Part shown: piece after piece, positions 49,040 through 56,942 of the stretch | Layout: every line of letters begins with the position of its first letter | Position numbering within the stretch: the stretch's first letter is position 1 | Assembly (NCBI RefSeq): GCF_027568395.1 | Contig: NZ_JANKZL010000001.1 | Location: forward strand, 310,001-374,000 | Length of the DNA stretch: 64,000 bases | From: Aminobacter sp. HY435 | GTDB taxonomy: Bacteria; Pseudomonadota; Alphaproteobacteria; Rhizobiales; Rhizobiaceae | Direction: 5' to 3' | Made by a program: the position numbers and the translations under genes | The notes under the pieces: model-generated | Databases searched by the model: none | What the model was told of the DNA's origin: nothing | Seen by the model: the letters and a program-made list of their open reading frames with translations, nothing else

Positions 49040-49117
49040 TCCGCAGGTAACATTTCTTCAATACGGCGCCGGGCTCGGCTGCGAAACTCGCTCGACATTC
49101 GCATCAGGGAGATGGTC

Positions 49118-49540
49118 ATGACCACGCCAGGCATCGAAGCACCGCGCATCTATCCGAGTTTCCACTACCAAAACGCAGCCGCCATGATCGACTGGCTCGG
49201 CGAGGCCTTCGGCTTCACCGTGCACGCCCGCTATGAGGATGGCGGCATTGTCCATCACGCCGAACTGGCGCTCGGGTCGTCGATGATCATGGTCGGCACG
49301 GCGCGCGACGACGCCTATGGCAAGGTCGTGGGCCGGCCGGGCAGCAATGGCGGCAAGTCCTCATACATTGCTGTCGACGACGCCGATGCCACCTATGCCC
49401 GCGCCAAGGCTGCCGGCGCGGCGATAATCCAGGAGCTTACCGACCGCGACTACGGCAGCCGCGAGTTCATCTGCCGCGACCCCGAGGGCAATGTCTGGTG
49501 CCTCGGCACCTACTGGCCGAAAGCCGACGATCCGGCCTGA
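49118..49540 (+). CDS. VOC (glyoxalase/bleomycin resistance) family protein
   Basis: A 140-residue VOC protein. It has the two beta-alpha-beta-beta-beta units, with IYPSFHYQNAAAMIDWLGEAFGF at the start, and metal-site residues in HHAEL and FICRDPEGNVWCLGTY. The PhnB-like variant is common in regulator-linked genes. The start ATG at 49118 has an AGGGAG site. It stops 3 bases before the convergent cobQ stop. Function not predicted beyond family. Confidence 0.86.
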   Translation: MTTPGIEAPRIYPSFHYQNAAAMIDWLGEAFGFTVHARYEDGGIVHHAELALGSSMIMVGTARDDAYGKVVGRPGSNGGKSSYIAVDDADATYARAKAAGAAIIQELTDRDYGSREFICRDPEGNVWCLGTYWPKADDPA

Positions 49541-49543
49541 ACC

Positions 49544-51013
49544 TCAGCGCGCGGCGGCGAAGATCGCGTCGCAATCGAGATGCCGTTCCAGATGCTCGGC
49601 GATTTCGTCGAGGGCGCGCTCGACCTCGGCCCGGTAGTCGATGCCGCCGCCCTTGATGCCCAGGCTTTCGAGGAACCGCCCGCGAAAGCCATCGGCGCCG
49701 AACAGGCCGTGCATGTAGGTTCCGAACACCTTGCCATCGGCCGATGTCGCGCCGTCCTCGACGCCGTTGATGACGGTTGCCGGCCGGGTGCAATCCGGCC
49801 CGATCGTCCGCCCGAGATGGATTTCGTAGCCGGACAGTGGCTCGCCATACCGCACCGAGCGCGCCTCGACATTGCGCACGGTCTTTTCCGGGGCCATCAC
49901 CGTCTCGACGTCGAGCAGGCCAAGCCCTTCGGCTTGCCGCACGCTACCCTCGATGCCGAGCGGATCGTGCACCATTCGGCCGAGCATCTGGTAGCCGCCG
50001 CAGACGCCGACGACATGGCCGCCGCGTCGGCGATGCGCCTCGAGATCGCGGTCCCAGCCGTTGTCGCGGAAATGAATGAGGTCGCCGATTGTCGATTTCG
50101 AGCCGGGAATGACCACAAGTCCAGCATCGTCGGGAAGCGGCTGGCCGGGCGGCACGAACACCACCTCGACCTGCGGTTCGGCGCGCAACGGATCAAGGTC
50201 GTCGAAATTGGCGATGCGCCCGAGCATCGGCACCGCAACTTTCAGCGCGCGTTTCTCGCCGCCAGCCAGGCGTTCGAGGATGACCGAATCCTCCGACGGC
50301 AGGAGTGCCGCCGCCTTCAGCCACGGCACCACGCCGAAGCAGCGCCAGCCGGTGAAACGCTCGATCGCCCTGATGCCGTCGTCGAACAGGCTGGCGTCGC
50401 CGCGGAACTTGTTGATCAGGTAGCCGGCGATCATGCGCCGGTCGTCCTCCGGCAAGATGAGATGGGTTCCCGCTACCGAGGCAATGACCCCGCCGCGGTC
50501 GATGTCACCGACGAGGATCACCGGTACGTCGGCGCGTGTGGCGAACCCCATGTTGGCGATGTCGCGCGGGCGCAGGTTGATCTCGGCCGGCGAGCCCGCG
50601 CCTTCGACGACGATCAGGTCGGCGCCCTCGCCCAGCTTCTGCCAGGAATCGAGCACCGCGCCCATCAACTTGGGTTTCAGGTCCTGGTAGTCGCGCGCCT
50701 TGGCATGACCGAAGACCTTGCCCTGCACCACCACCTGGCTGCCGATGTCGCTCTGCGGCTTGAGCAGAACCGGGTTCATGTGGATCGACGGCTTGACCCC
50801 GCAGGCGATTGCCTGCAGCCACTGCGCGCGGCCGATCTCGCCACCGTCGGCCTCACCCGGAATGTCGGCGACGGCGGCATTGTTGGACATGTTCTGTGGC
50901 TTGAACGGCCTGACGCTGAGGCCGCGATTGCGCGCCGCACGGCACAGTCCGGCCACCAGGACGGTCTTGCCGACATCGGAACCCGTGCCCTGGAGCATGA
51001 TCGCCTTGGCCAT
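49544..51013 (-). CDS. cobQ: Cobyric acid synthase CobQ
   Basis: A 489-residue glutamine-dependent amidotransferase of the cobalamin pathway that amidates four side chains of adenosylcobyrinic a,c-diamide. The N-terminal P-loop-like synthetase domain starts MLQGTGSDVGKTVLVAGLCRA. The class I glutaminase domain has the catalytic Cys in GVCGGYQML and the His in YMHGLFG. It begins 3 bases after the DMSP lyase-family cupin and is co-transcribed with it. No other cob genes are in the window. No cobalamin riboswitch was seen upstream. Confidence 0.95.
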   Translation of the reverse strand: MAKAIMLQGTGSDVGKTVLVAGLCRAARNRGLSVRPFKPQNMSNNAAVADIPGEADGGEIGRAQWLQAIACGVKPSIHMNPVLLKPQSDIGSQVVVQGKVFGHAKARDYQDLKPKLMGAVLDSWQKLGEGADLIVVEGAGSPAEINLRPRDIANMGFATRADVPVILVGDIDRGGVIASVAGTHLILPEDDRRMIAGYLINKFRGDASLFDDGIRAIERFTGWRCFGVVPWLKAAALLPSEDSVILERLAGGEKRALKVAVPMLGRIANFDDLDPLRAEPQVEVVFVPPGQPLPDDAGLVVIPGSKSTIGDLIHFRDNGWDRDLEAHRRRGGHVVGVCGGYQMLGRMVHDPLGIEGSVRQAEGLGLLDVETVMAPEKTVRNVEARSVRYGEPLSGYEIHLGRTIGPDCTRPATVINGVEDGATSADGKVFGTYMHGLFGADGFRGRFLESLGIKGGGIDYRAEVERALDEIAEHLERHLDCDAIFAAAR

Positions 51014-51016
51014 GGT

Positions 51017-51634
51017 TCAGCCCTTCGCCTGCTCGATTGCGCCGGTCACGGTCGACTTCGCCGCCAGCGGCCCGCCGCGCCAGAGATAGAGCGCCAGCAG
51101 CGGCCCGTCGCCGGTGCGCATCGCGTGACTGACGTTGGACGCGTGGTGAACCAGCTCGCCAGCAGCGCGCAAGCGGAAGGCCTCGTCGCCCCTCCGCCAT
51201 TCGGTGCCGCCCGTCAGGGGAATGTAGAGTTCCTCGGCGAGATGGTGATGGTCGGGATATTCAATTCCTGGGCCGAGCACCAGAAAGCCGGCTGCCACCG
51301 TCTCGTTGACGAAATGGCCGCGCGTCCCGAACAGCTCGACCCAGCCATAATTGTCGATGAAGTGCTGGCCGAAATCGGCCGCCGTGTAAGTCTGGCCCCA
51401 GCGCAGTTCCCCGCCCCGTTCGGCGAGTGCCACGGCCAGCGGCCGCGTGGCGTCGGAGGTCAGGGAAATGGTGCGGTCGAGAAGACTCGAACTCGCGATC
51501 GCCTTGGACTCCAGTGCCCTGGCAGGCATCGTCCAGTCGATGTCGGCAAGAAAGCCCGCCACCACGGGATCCGCCCCGCAGCTCTCCAGATAGGCCCGCA
51601 ACGCCGCCAGCAGCTCGTCAAAATTTGTCGTCAC
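51017..51634 (-). CDS. DMSP lyase family cupin (DddL/DddQ-like)
   Basis: A 205-residue cupin of the dimethylsulfoniopropionate lyase family. The metal and catalytic set is visible at residues 126-137 as Y-x-x-H-H-H-x-A-E-E-x-Y, followed by PLTGG, with a further His pair in LVHHASNVSH (163-170). This pattern is that of DddQ/DddL/DddW enzymes, which split DMSP to dimethyl sulfide and acrylate. Many rhizobial homologues have never been tested and may act on other compounds. It precedes cobQ with a 3-base gap and is divergent from the acyl-CoA dehydrogenase gene. Enzymatic DMSP activity is plausible, not proven. Confidence 0.75.
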   Translation of the reverse strand: MTTNFDELLAALRAYLESCGADPVVAGFLADIDWTMPARALESKAIASSSLLDRTISLTSDATRPLAVALAERGGELRWGQTYTAADFGQHFIDNYGWVELFGTRGHFVNETVAAGFLVLGPGIEYPDHHHLAEELYIPLTGGTEWRRGDEAFRLRAAGELVHHASNVSHAMRTGDGPLLALYLWRGGPLAAKSTVTGAIEQAKG

Positions 51635-51752
51635 GTCGCGTCTCGCCCACTAAATTGCGCACAGCCGCTCTGTGTCGAACGTCGGGTTGCACGGCGGCAT
51701 CATTGGTCTAGATTGAACCGCGCGCATAGCCAAAAACGTCAGGGAGGCCGAC

Positions 51753-52928
51753 ATGGACGCCGCAAATGAAGCGACTGCCGGTCAATACGAGCTCAACGAG
51801 GATCAACTGGCCATTCGCGAAATGGCCGGCAGTTTCGCGGCCGAAAAGGTCGCGCCCTTTGCGCTCGAATGGGACAAGGCCAAGCACTTCCCCGAAGATG
51901 TGATCCGCCAGACCGGCCAACTCGGCTTCGGCGGCCTCTACGTCAAGGAAGATGTCGGCGGCTCGGCCCTCGGCCGCCTCGACGCGGTGCTGGTGTTCGA
52001 GCAGCTGGCGCAGGCCTGCCCCGGCTTTTCGTCGTTTATCTCGATCCACAACATGGCCGCGTCGATGATCGACCGCTTCGGCAACGAGGAGCAGCGACAG
52101 CGCCTGCTGCCGAAGCTGACGTCGATGGAATGGCTGGCCAGCTATTGTTTGACCGAGCCGGGCTCGGGCTCGGACGCAGCCGCGCTCAAGACGAAGGCGG
52201 TGCGCAGCGGCGGCAACGGCAGCGACTTCGTCGTCAACGGCACCAAGCAGTTCATCTCCGGCGCCGGCGACAGCGACGTCTATGTCGCCATGGTGCGCAC
52301 CGGCGTCGACGGCCCCAAGGGCATCTCGACCCTGGTCATCCCCAAGGATGCGCCCGGCCTCTCCTTCGGTGCCAACGAACACAAGATGGGCTGGCACATG
52401 CAGTCGACCCGCCAGGTCATCTTCGACGATTGCAAGGTGCCGGCCGAAAACCTGCTTTCCGATGAGGGTTCCGGCTTCGGCATCGCCATGGCCGGCCTCG
52501 ACGGCGGCAGGCTCAACATTGCCGCCTGCTCGGTCGGCGGCGCGCAGTCGGCGCTCGACAAGGCGCTGGCCTACACCGCCGAGCGCAAGGCCTTCGGCCA
52601 GACAATCGACCGCTTTCAGGCGCTGCAGTTCCGCCTCGCCGACATGGAAACCGAGCTCCAGGCGGCGCGCCTGTTCCTCTATGCGGCGGCCTCGAAGCTC
52701 GACCGCAAGGCGCATGACGCCTCGAAATGGTCGGCCATGGCCAAGCGTTTCGTCACCGACACCGGCTTCGACATCGCCAACGACGCGCTTCAGCTGCTCG
52801 GCGGCTACGGCTATCTGCACGACTACGGCATCGAGAAATTGGTGCGCGACCTGCGCGTACACCAGATCCTCGAAGGCACCAACGAGATCATGCGCGTCAT
52901 CATCGCCAGGCATTTGATTGGAAAGTAA
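51753..52928 (+). CDS. Acyl-CoA dehydrogenase (isobutyryl-CoA dehydrogenase type)
   Basis: A 391-residue flavoprotein of the acyl-CoA dehydrogenase family. The FAD/substrate signatures YCLTEPGSGSDAAALKTKA and QLLGGYGYLHDYGIEKLVRDLRVHQILEGTNEIMR are complete, with the catalytic Glu in the GTNE segment. The next gene is 3-hydroxyisobutyrate dehydrogenase, so an isobutyryl-CoA role in valine breakdown fits. The start ATG at 51753 has a GGGAGG ribosome site. Substrate chain length cannot be proven from sequence. Confidence 0.92.
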   Translation: MDAANEATAGQYELNEDQLAIREMAGSFAAEKVAPFALEWDKAKHFPEDVIRQTGQLGFGGLYVKEDVGGSALGRLDAVLVFEQLAQACPGFSSFISIHNMAASMIDRFGNEEQRQRLLPKLTSMEWLASYCLTEPGSGSDAAALKTKAVRSGGNGSDFVVNGTKQFISGAGDSDVYVAMVRTGVDGPKGISTLVIPKDAPGLSFGANEHKMGWHMQSTRQVIFDDCKVPAENLLSDEGSGFGIAMAGLDGGRLNIAACSVGGAQSALDKALAYTAERKAFGQTIDRFQALQFRLADMETELQAARLFLYAAASKLDRKAHDASKWSAMAKRFVTDTGFDIANDALQLLGGYGYLHDYGIEKLVRDLRVHQILEGTNEIMRVIIARHLIGK

Positions 52929-52935
52929 AAAGTCG

Positions 52936-53024
52936 GGGGCAGTAGGGGAGTAAGGCAATGAGGCAATAGCTCAACCTTTCACTCCTCATTGCCCTATTCT
53001 CCTACTCCCTTACTGCCCTATCCC
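52936..53024. repeat. Imperfect inverted repeat between acyl-CoA dehydrogenase and mmsB
   Basis: The left arm (52936-52969, gggggcagtaggggagtaag...) and the right arm (52981-53024) are approximate reverse complements built from short units such as gcaatgag, gcaatag, agtaagg. Architecture and operon-internal position match the repeat at 2061-2158, though the unit sequence differs. Confidence 0.6.
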
Positions 53025-53042
53025 ACCGGAGGAACCACCCCA

Positions 53043-53927
53043 ATGACCACCATCGCCTTCATCGGACTGGGCAACATGGGCAACCCCATGGCCGCCAATC
53101 TCGTCAAGGCCGGCCACGCGGTCCTTGGCTTCGATTTGATGCCCGAGCATCTCGAGACGGCGCGTAACAATGGCGTCACCGTCATGGCCAACGCCGCGGC
53201 CGCCGCCAAGGATGCCGATGTGGTCATCACCATGCTGCCCGCCGGCAAGCATGTGCTGTCGGTCTATGAAGACATCGCACCAAGGATGAAGAAAGGCGCG
53301 CTGCTCATTGATTCCTCGACCATCGACGTCGATTCGGCCCGCAAGGCGCACGCGATTGCTGCCAAGAATGGCCTGCATTCGGTCGACGCGCCGGTATCGG
53401 GTGGAACCGGCGGAGCCGCGGCCGGAACGCTGACCTTCATGGCCGGCGGCGCGAAAGCCGCCTTCGATGCCGCCGAGCCGGTATTGCAGCCGATGGCAGG
53501 ACGCATCGTTCATTGTGGCGACGCCGGCGCTGGCCAGGCGGCCAAGATCTGCAACAACATGATCCTCGGCATCTCGATGATCGGCGTGGCGGAAGCCTTC
53601 GTGCTGGCTGAAAAGCTCGGCCTGTCGCACCAGGCGCTGTTCGATGTCGCCTCGACATCGTCCGGCCAGTGCTGGTCGCTGACTTCCTATTGCCCGGTCC
53701 CCGGCCCGGTGCCGAACTCGCCGGCCAACCGTGACTACCAGCCCGGCTTTGCCGCGGCCCTGATGCTCAAGGACCTCAAGCTGTCGCAGGAAGCGGCCCA
53801 GCAGGCAGGTGCTGTCACCCCTCTCGGTGCGGAGGCAACCCAGCTCTATGCGCTCTACTCGGCGCTCGGCAATGGCGGCGCCGATTTCTCCGGCATCATC
53901 CGGTTTCTGCGCGGCGAACAGGCCTGA
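53043..53927 (+). CDS. mmsB: 3-hydroxyisobutyrate dehydrogenase
   Basis: A 294-residue beta-hydroxyacid dehydrogenase that oxidises 3-hydroxyisobutyrate to methylmalonate semialdehyde in valine degradation. The NAD-binding motif FIGLGNMGNPMAANLVKAGH, the substrate motif DAPVSGGTGGAAAGTLTFM and the catalytic Lys region GAGQAAKICNNM are complete. The ATG at 53043 follows a GGAGGAA ribosome site after the inverted repeat. It is co-directional with the acyl-CoA dehydrogenase gene. The pair suggests a mini valine-catabolic operon. Confidence 0.94.
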   Translation: MTTIAFIGLGNMGNPMAANLVKAGHAVLGFDLMPEHLETARNNGVTVMANAAAAAKDADVVITMLPAGKHVLSVYEDIAPRMKKGALLIDSSTIDVDSARKAHAIAAKNGLHSVDAPVSGGTGGAAAGTLTFMAGGAKAAFDAAEPVLQPMAGRIVHCGDAGAGQAAKICNNMILGISMIGVAEAFVLAEKLGLSHQALFDVASTSSGQCWSLTSYCPVPGPVPNSPANRDYQPGFAAALMLKDLKLSQEAAQQAGAVTPLGAEATQLYALYSALGNGGADFSGIIRFLRGEQA

Positions 53928-53994
53928 CCGGCCAAAAAAGATCAAAATTTAGGTTTGCTTAAGGTCTCGCTAACCACGCGGTAACGATGTCCGG

Positions 53995-54146
53995 CTAAAA
54001 CGGTTTTCAAGGGCGGGCTTCGCAGCCGCCTCTGGCTCCGGATCAGGTCTCGCGTACCGGAGCTGTAAACCTTCGCTGGTCAAGCGTCGCGAAGGGCCAT
54101 GCGTATTAGTGGCAAAGCCGCGTTCCCGTCCGGGACGCGGTTTTTG
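53995..54146 (+). ncRNA. Candidate structured small RNA ending in a terminator
   Basis: This 150-base stretch has no convincing frame but folds into at least three hairpins: ggcgg/ccgcc (54012-54030), gctccgg/ccggagc (54035-54063, 15-base loop) and ccttcgc/gcgaagg (54070-54095). It ends with a GC hairpin and T5 at 54118-54145. No downstream gene on the plus strand could use it as a leader, since the next gene is antisense. It was not matched to a named family from memory. The 5' end is uncertain and set near 53995. Confidence 0.45.
54118..54145 (+). terminator. Rho-independent terminator of the candidate sRNA
   Basis: The stem ccgcg(t)tcccg / cggga cgcgg has a one-base bulge and a short loop and is followed by TTTTT on the plus strand. 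On the minus strand no T-run follows, so it acts in the plus direction. Confidence 0.7.
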
Positions 54147-54159
54147 CGTTATGTCCCCG

Positions 54160-54531
54160 CTACCCGCCCGACTTGCTCGCCAGCCGGCGAAAATTGGCCT
54201 TCACGCGCTTGCTGGCCGGCCGCATTGCCGCGGCCGCCGATTTCTGCGCAGCCACGCCGTTCAGTATCGAAGGCGTACGTCCCGACATCACTTCAGGCCA
54301 GAACTGCATCGCCGACTGAAAGAAGGCCATCTGTGCTGCGACGGCGCCTTCGGCAATCGCGGCGGTCTTTTCGGTGAAGGCGCTCAAGTTCTCGCCGCCC
54401 AGCATGACGCCTTTGCTGGCTTCCGTCGCCATGATCGGCAAACGCATGGCCATGACCATAGGCGCGAGCATCAGGTTGCCGGCAATGGCGGTGGACTGGC
54501 GCGATGCGCGCGTCATGCGGCGGCTTTTCAT
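54160..54531 (-). CDS. Small phasin-like helical protein
   Basis: A 123-residue basic, alanine-rich helical protein of no firm family. The central part (ENLSAFTEKTAAIAEGAVAAQMAFFQSAMQFW) has the hydrophobic/polar spacing of phasins and of small PHA-granule proteins. The C-terminus is strongly basic (ASKRVKANFRRLASKSGG). The ATG at 54531 follows GGAGCAAGC. It ends about 14 bases from the terminator of the candidate sRNA on the other strand, so the two face each other tail to tail. A DNA- or granule-binding role is guesswork. Confidence 0.65.
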   Translation of the reverse strand: MKSRRMTRASRQSTAIAGNLMLAPMVMAMRLPIMATEASKGVMLGGENLSAFTEKTAAIAEGAVAAQMAFFQSAMQFWPEVMSGRTPSILNGVAAQKSAAAAMRPASKRVKANFRRLASKSGG

Positions 54532-54680
54532 GGGGCTTGCTCCGGCAGGGCCTGCTCAGGCCGGCCAAGGCTGCCATTCGCGGCAGCCGGATCATTGTGC
54601 AAGGCACAATAGGCCCGCCGGCTGTCATGGACAAGCCGAAGCGGGCTCGGTCTTTCGGCGCCATGCGAACAGACCGGGGC

Positions 54681-54752
54681 CTACCGCTTGGTCGTTTCCT
54701 TGTCACCGTCGTCGTAGGCGATGCCGATCTTCTCGCCCGCCAGCGATGGCAA
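54681..54752 (-). CDS. Possible 23-residue small protein
   Basis: A short frame starting TTG after an AAAGGGA site reads MPSLAGEKIGIAYDDGDKETTKR. The mixed, charged composition is more protein-like than the surrounding frames, and it sits alone in the gap between the phasin-like and aminotransferase genes. With only 23 codons and a TTG start this is a weak call. A terminator hairpin lies upstream of it. Confidence 0.2.
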   Translation of the reverse strand: MPSLAGEKIGIAYDDGDKETTKR

Positions 54753-54781
54753 TCGTCCCTTTGCACCACTCGTCGAAGAAT

Positions 54782-54807
54782 GCCGGGCAGGCTCTCGCCT
54801 GCCCGGC
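54782..54807 (-). terminator. Strong hairpin downstream of the aminotransferase gene
   Basis: A perfect 11-bp stem (gccgggcaggc / gcctgcccggc) with a TCTC loop begins 11 bases beyond the stop. On the minus strand it is followed by ATTCTT, a weak T-run. Confidence 0.6.
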
Positions 54808-54817
54808 TGTTCGATGT

Positions 54818-56197
54818 TCAGGACTTCCTCAGGTCGCGCTCGGCAAGGTCGAGCGCCCCAAGGATGCGATCGCCGGCCATGTCGACGGTGGTACGCGTCC
54901 AGATCAGCGGCGGCGACAGGATCATCGAGTCGCCGGTGGCGCGCATCATCATGCCGTTGGCGATGGCGTGGTCGCGCACGACGACGGCGGCACTGCCACC
55001 GGGCGAGAAACGCTCCTTGGTCGCCTTGTCCTTGACGATCTCGATAGCGCCCATCAGTCCGACCGAGCGGACTTCACCGACCAGACCATGGCCGGCGATG
55101 CGCTCCTTGAGCATCTGCGCGAAATACGGGCCGGTGTCGGTCTTCACCCGCTCGACCAACCCTTCGCGTTCGATGATCTCGAGGTTCTTGAGCGCCACCG
55201 CGCAGGCCACCGGGTGACCGGAATAGGTGTAGCCGTGGTAGAACTCGCCGCCCTTGTCGACCAGCGTAGCGGCGATGCGGTCGCCGACGAGCAGCGCCGA
55301 AAGCGGCTGGTAGCCCGAGGTCAGCGCCTTGGCGGTGGTGATCGTATCGGCCTCGATACCGAAAGTCTGCGCGGCAAACCACTCGCCGGTACGACCATAG
55401 CCGGTGATGACCTCATCGAGCATCAAAAGCACGTCGTATGTGCGGCAGATGCGCTGGATCTCCGGCCAGTAACTCGCCGGCGGGATCTTGACCCCGCCCG
55501 CCCCCATGATCGGCTCGCCGATGAAGGCGGCGACATTGTCGGCACCGGCTTCGAGGATCGCGTCCTCGACCGCCTTGGCCGCCCGCAGGCCAAAATCATG
55601 GTCACTTTCGCCCGGCAGCGCGAGTTCATAGGCATAAGGCATCATCACATGGACGATGTTGGGCACCGCCCCGCCGAGCTGGTGATGCATGCCGTCCATG
55701 CCGCCGAGCGATGTGCCGGCGACAGTCGAGCCGTGATAGGCCATCTTGCGCGAGATGATGCGGTTCTTCTCAGGCTTGCCTTCGAGCGCCCAGTAATGCC
55801 GGACGAGCCGCAACGCGGTGTCGTTCGATTCCGAACCAGACGAGCCGTAGAACACCTGATTGATATTCTTGGGTGCGAGTTCCGCCAGCTTCTTGGACAG
55901 CAGCACCGGCGTCGGCGTCGAGCATTTGAAGAAGGAGTTGTAGTAGGGCATTTCCTTCATCTGGGCGTAGGCCGCCTCGGCCAGCTCGTCGCGGCCATAG
56001 CCGACATTGACGCACCACAGGCCGGCCATGCCGTCGAGCAGTTCCGTCCCTTCCGAATCGTAGATGTAGGGACCCTCGGCGCGCGTGATCATGCGCGAGC
56101 CCGCCTCGCGCAGCTCCTTGTGGTCGGTGAACGGATGGAGGTGATGCGCGGCATCGATCTGCTGAAGCTGCTTCAGCGAATAGTTCTGATAAGTCAT
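54818..56197 (-). CDS. Class III (fold type I) PLP aminotransferase
   Basis: A 459-residue PLP-dependent aminotransferase of the ornithine/omega-amino acid class. The PLP lysine lies in TTAKALTSGYQPLSA, and the family blocks are FYGSSGSESNDTALRLVRHYW, LMLDEVITGYGRTGEWF and GHPVACAVALKNLEI. Members transfer the terminal amino group of compounds such as beta-alanine, GABA, putrescine or taurine to pyruvate. The ATG at 56197 gives MTYQNYSLKQLQQ. It is transcribed away from the secreted repeat gene. The specific substrate is unknown. Confidence 0.92.
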   Translation of the reverse strand: MTYQNYSLKQLQQIDAAHHLHPFTDHKELREAGSRMITRAEGPYIYDSEGTELLDGMAGLWCVNVGYGRDELAEAAYAQMKEMPYYNSFFKCSTPTPVLLSKKLAELAPKNINQVFYGSSGSESNDTALRLVRHYWALEGKPEKNRIISRKMAYHGSTVAGTSLGGMDGMHHQLGGAVPNIVHVMMPYAYELALPGESDHDFGLRAAKAVEDAILEAGADNVAAFIGEPIMGAGGVKIPPASYWPEIQRICRTYDVLLMLDEVITGYGRTGEWFAAQTFGIEADTITTAKALTSGYQPLSALLVGDRIAATLVDKGGEFYHGYTYSGHPVACAVALKNLEIIEREGLVERVKTDTGPYFAQMLKERIAGHGLVGEVRSVGLMGAIEIVKDKATKERFSPGGSAAVVVRDHAIANGMMMRATGDSMILSPPLIWTRTTVDMAGDRILGALDLAERDLRKS

Positions 56198-56510
56198 TGG
56201 CTTGTGCCTTTCTCTTGAATCAATCCGGCAGGCGCCGGGGGCGGATTCGAGGTCAGGCAGGTGGCGAGTAGCCAATGCGTGCGCACAGCCGCAGAAGCTC
56301 GGTGTGCCGCGTCCGCGGCGACGGCTTCGACGCGACGTCCCTTGAGAAGCTATGAGCGTGAAAGGCGCACATGGACACACTCTAACCCGGCGTTTTGCAA
56401 ATCCACAAGCGCCCGGGATCCGGCCCAGCAGTCGGCCAGGGAATAGATTGCCCGCCTCACACGTTGGTCATGTGTGTGGCCGGCAGTTCGGCCCAACCCA
56501 GGAGGACCCC
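56198..56510. other. Intergenic region between aminotransferase and secreted repeat gene
   Basis: This 313-base divergent gap should hold promoters for both neighbours. I see no convincing frame, hairpin terminator or repeat in it. A good GGAGGA ribosome site lies just before the plus-strand ATG at 56511. Confidence 0.5.
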
Positions 56511-56888
56511 ATGAAGACGCTTTTGTCGGCCTTTGCCATCTTGCTCGCAAGCTCAGCCATTTCGTTTGCGGCAGAACCAGCCAAAGTCATGGAAGGCGCG
56601 GGCGGCAAGATCTACACCGACGCCAACGGCATGACGCTCTACACCTACGACAAGGACAGCGCCGGCAAGTCGGCCTGCAATGGCGACTGCGCCGTCAACT
56701 GGCCGCCGCTGATGGCGGCAGCCGACGCCAAGGATGAAGGCGAGTGGACGGTCGTTACCCGCGACGACGGCGCCAGGATGTGGGCGTATGAGGGCAAGCC
56801 GCTCTACACATTCATCCAGGACAAGAAAGCCGGCGACATGGTCGGCGAAGGCAAGGGCGGCGTATGGCACGTGGCCAAGGCCGATTGA
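56511..56888 (+). CDS. Secreted repeat protein of the COG4315 type
   Basis: A 125-residue exported protein with signal peptide MKTLLSAFAILLASSAISFA. The two repeat units are recognised by IYTDANGMTLYTYDKDSAGKS and MWAYEGKPLYTFIQDKK, and the paired CNGDCAVNWPP segment is typical of this group of small secreted proteins. The function of the family is not established. The ATG at 56511 has a GGAGGA site. Monocistronic by position. Confidence 0.87.
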   Translation: MKTLLSAFAILLASSAISFAAEPAKVMEGAGGKIYTDANGMTLYTYDKDSAGKSACNGDCAVNWPPLMAAADAKDEGEWTVVTRDDGARMWAYEGKPLYTFIQDKKAGDMVGEGKGGVWHVAKAD

Positions 56889-56942
56889 ACCAACTGCTGC
56901 GCGAGGGCCACTTTGGGCCATCGCGCAGCCTGTTCTCCAGGG

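Noticed and set aside
49540-51020. Cobalamin riboswitch near cobQ
   Set aside because: The gap before cobQ is 3 bases and the leader region before the cupin gene lacks the conserved B12 box pattern.
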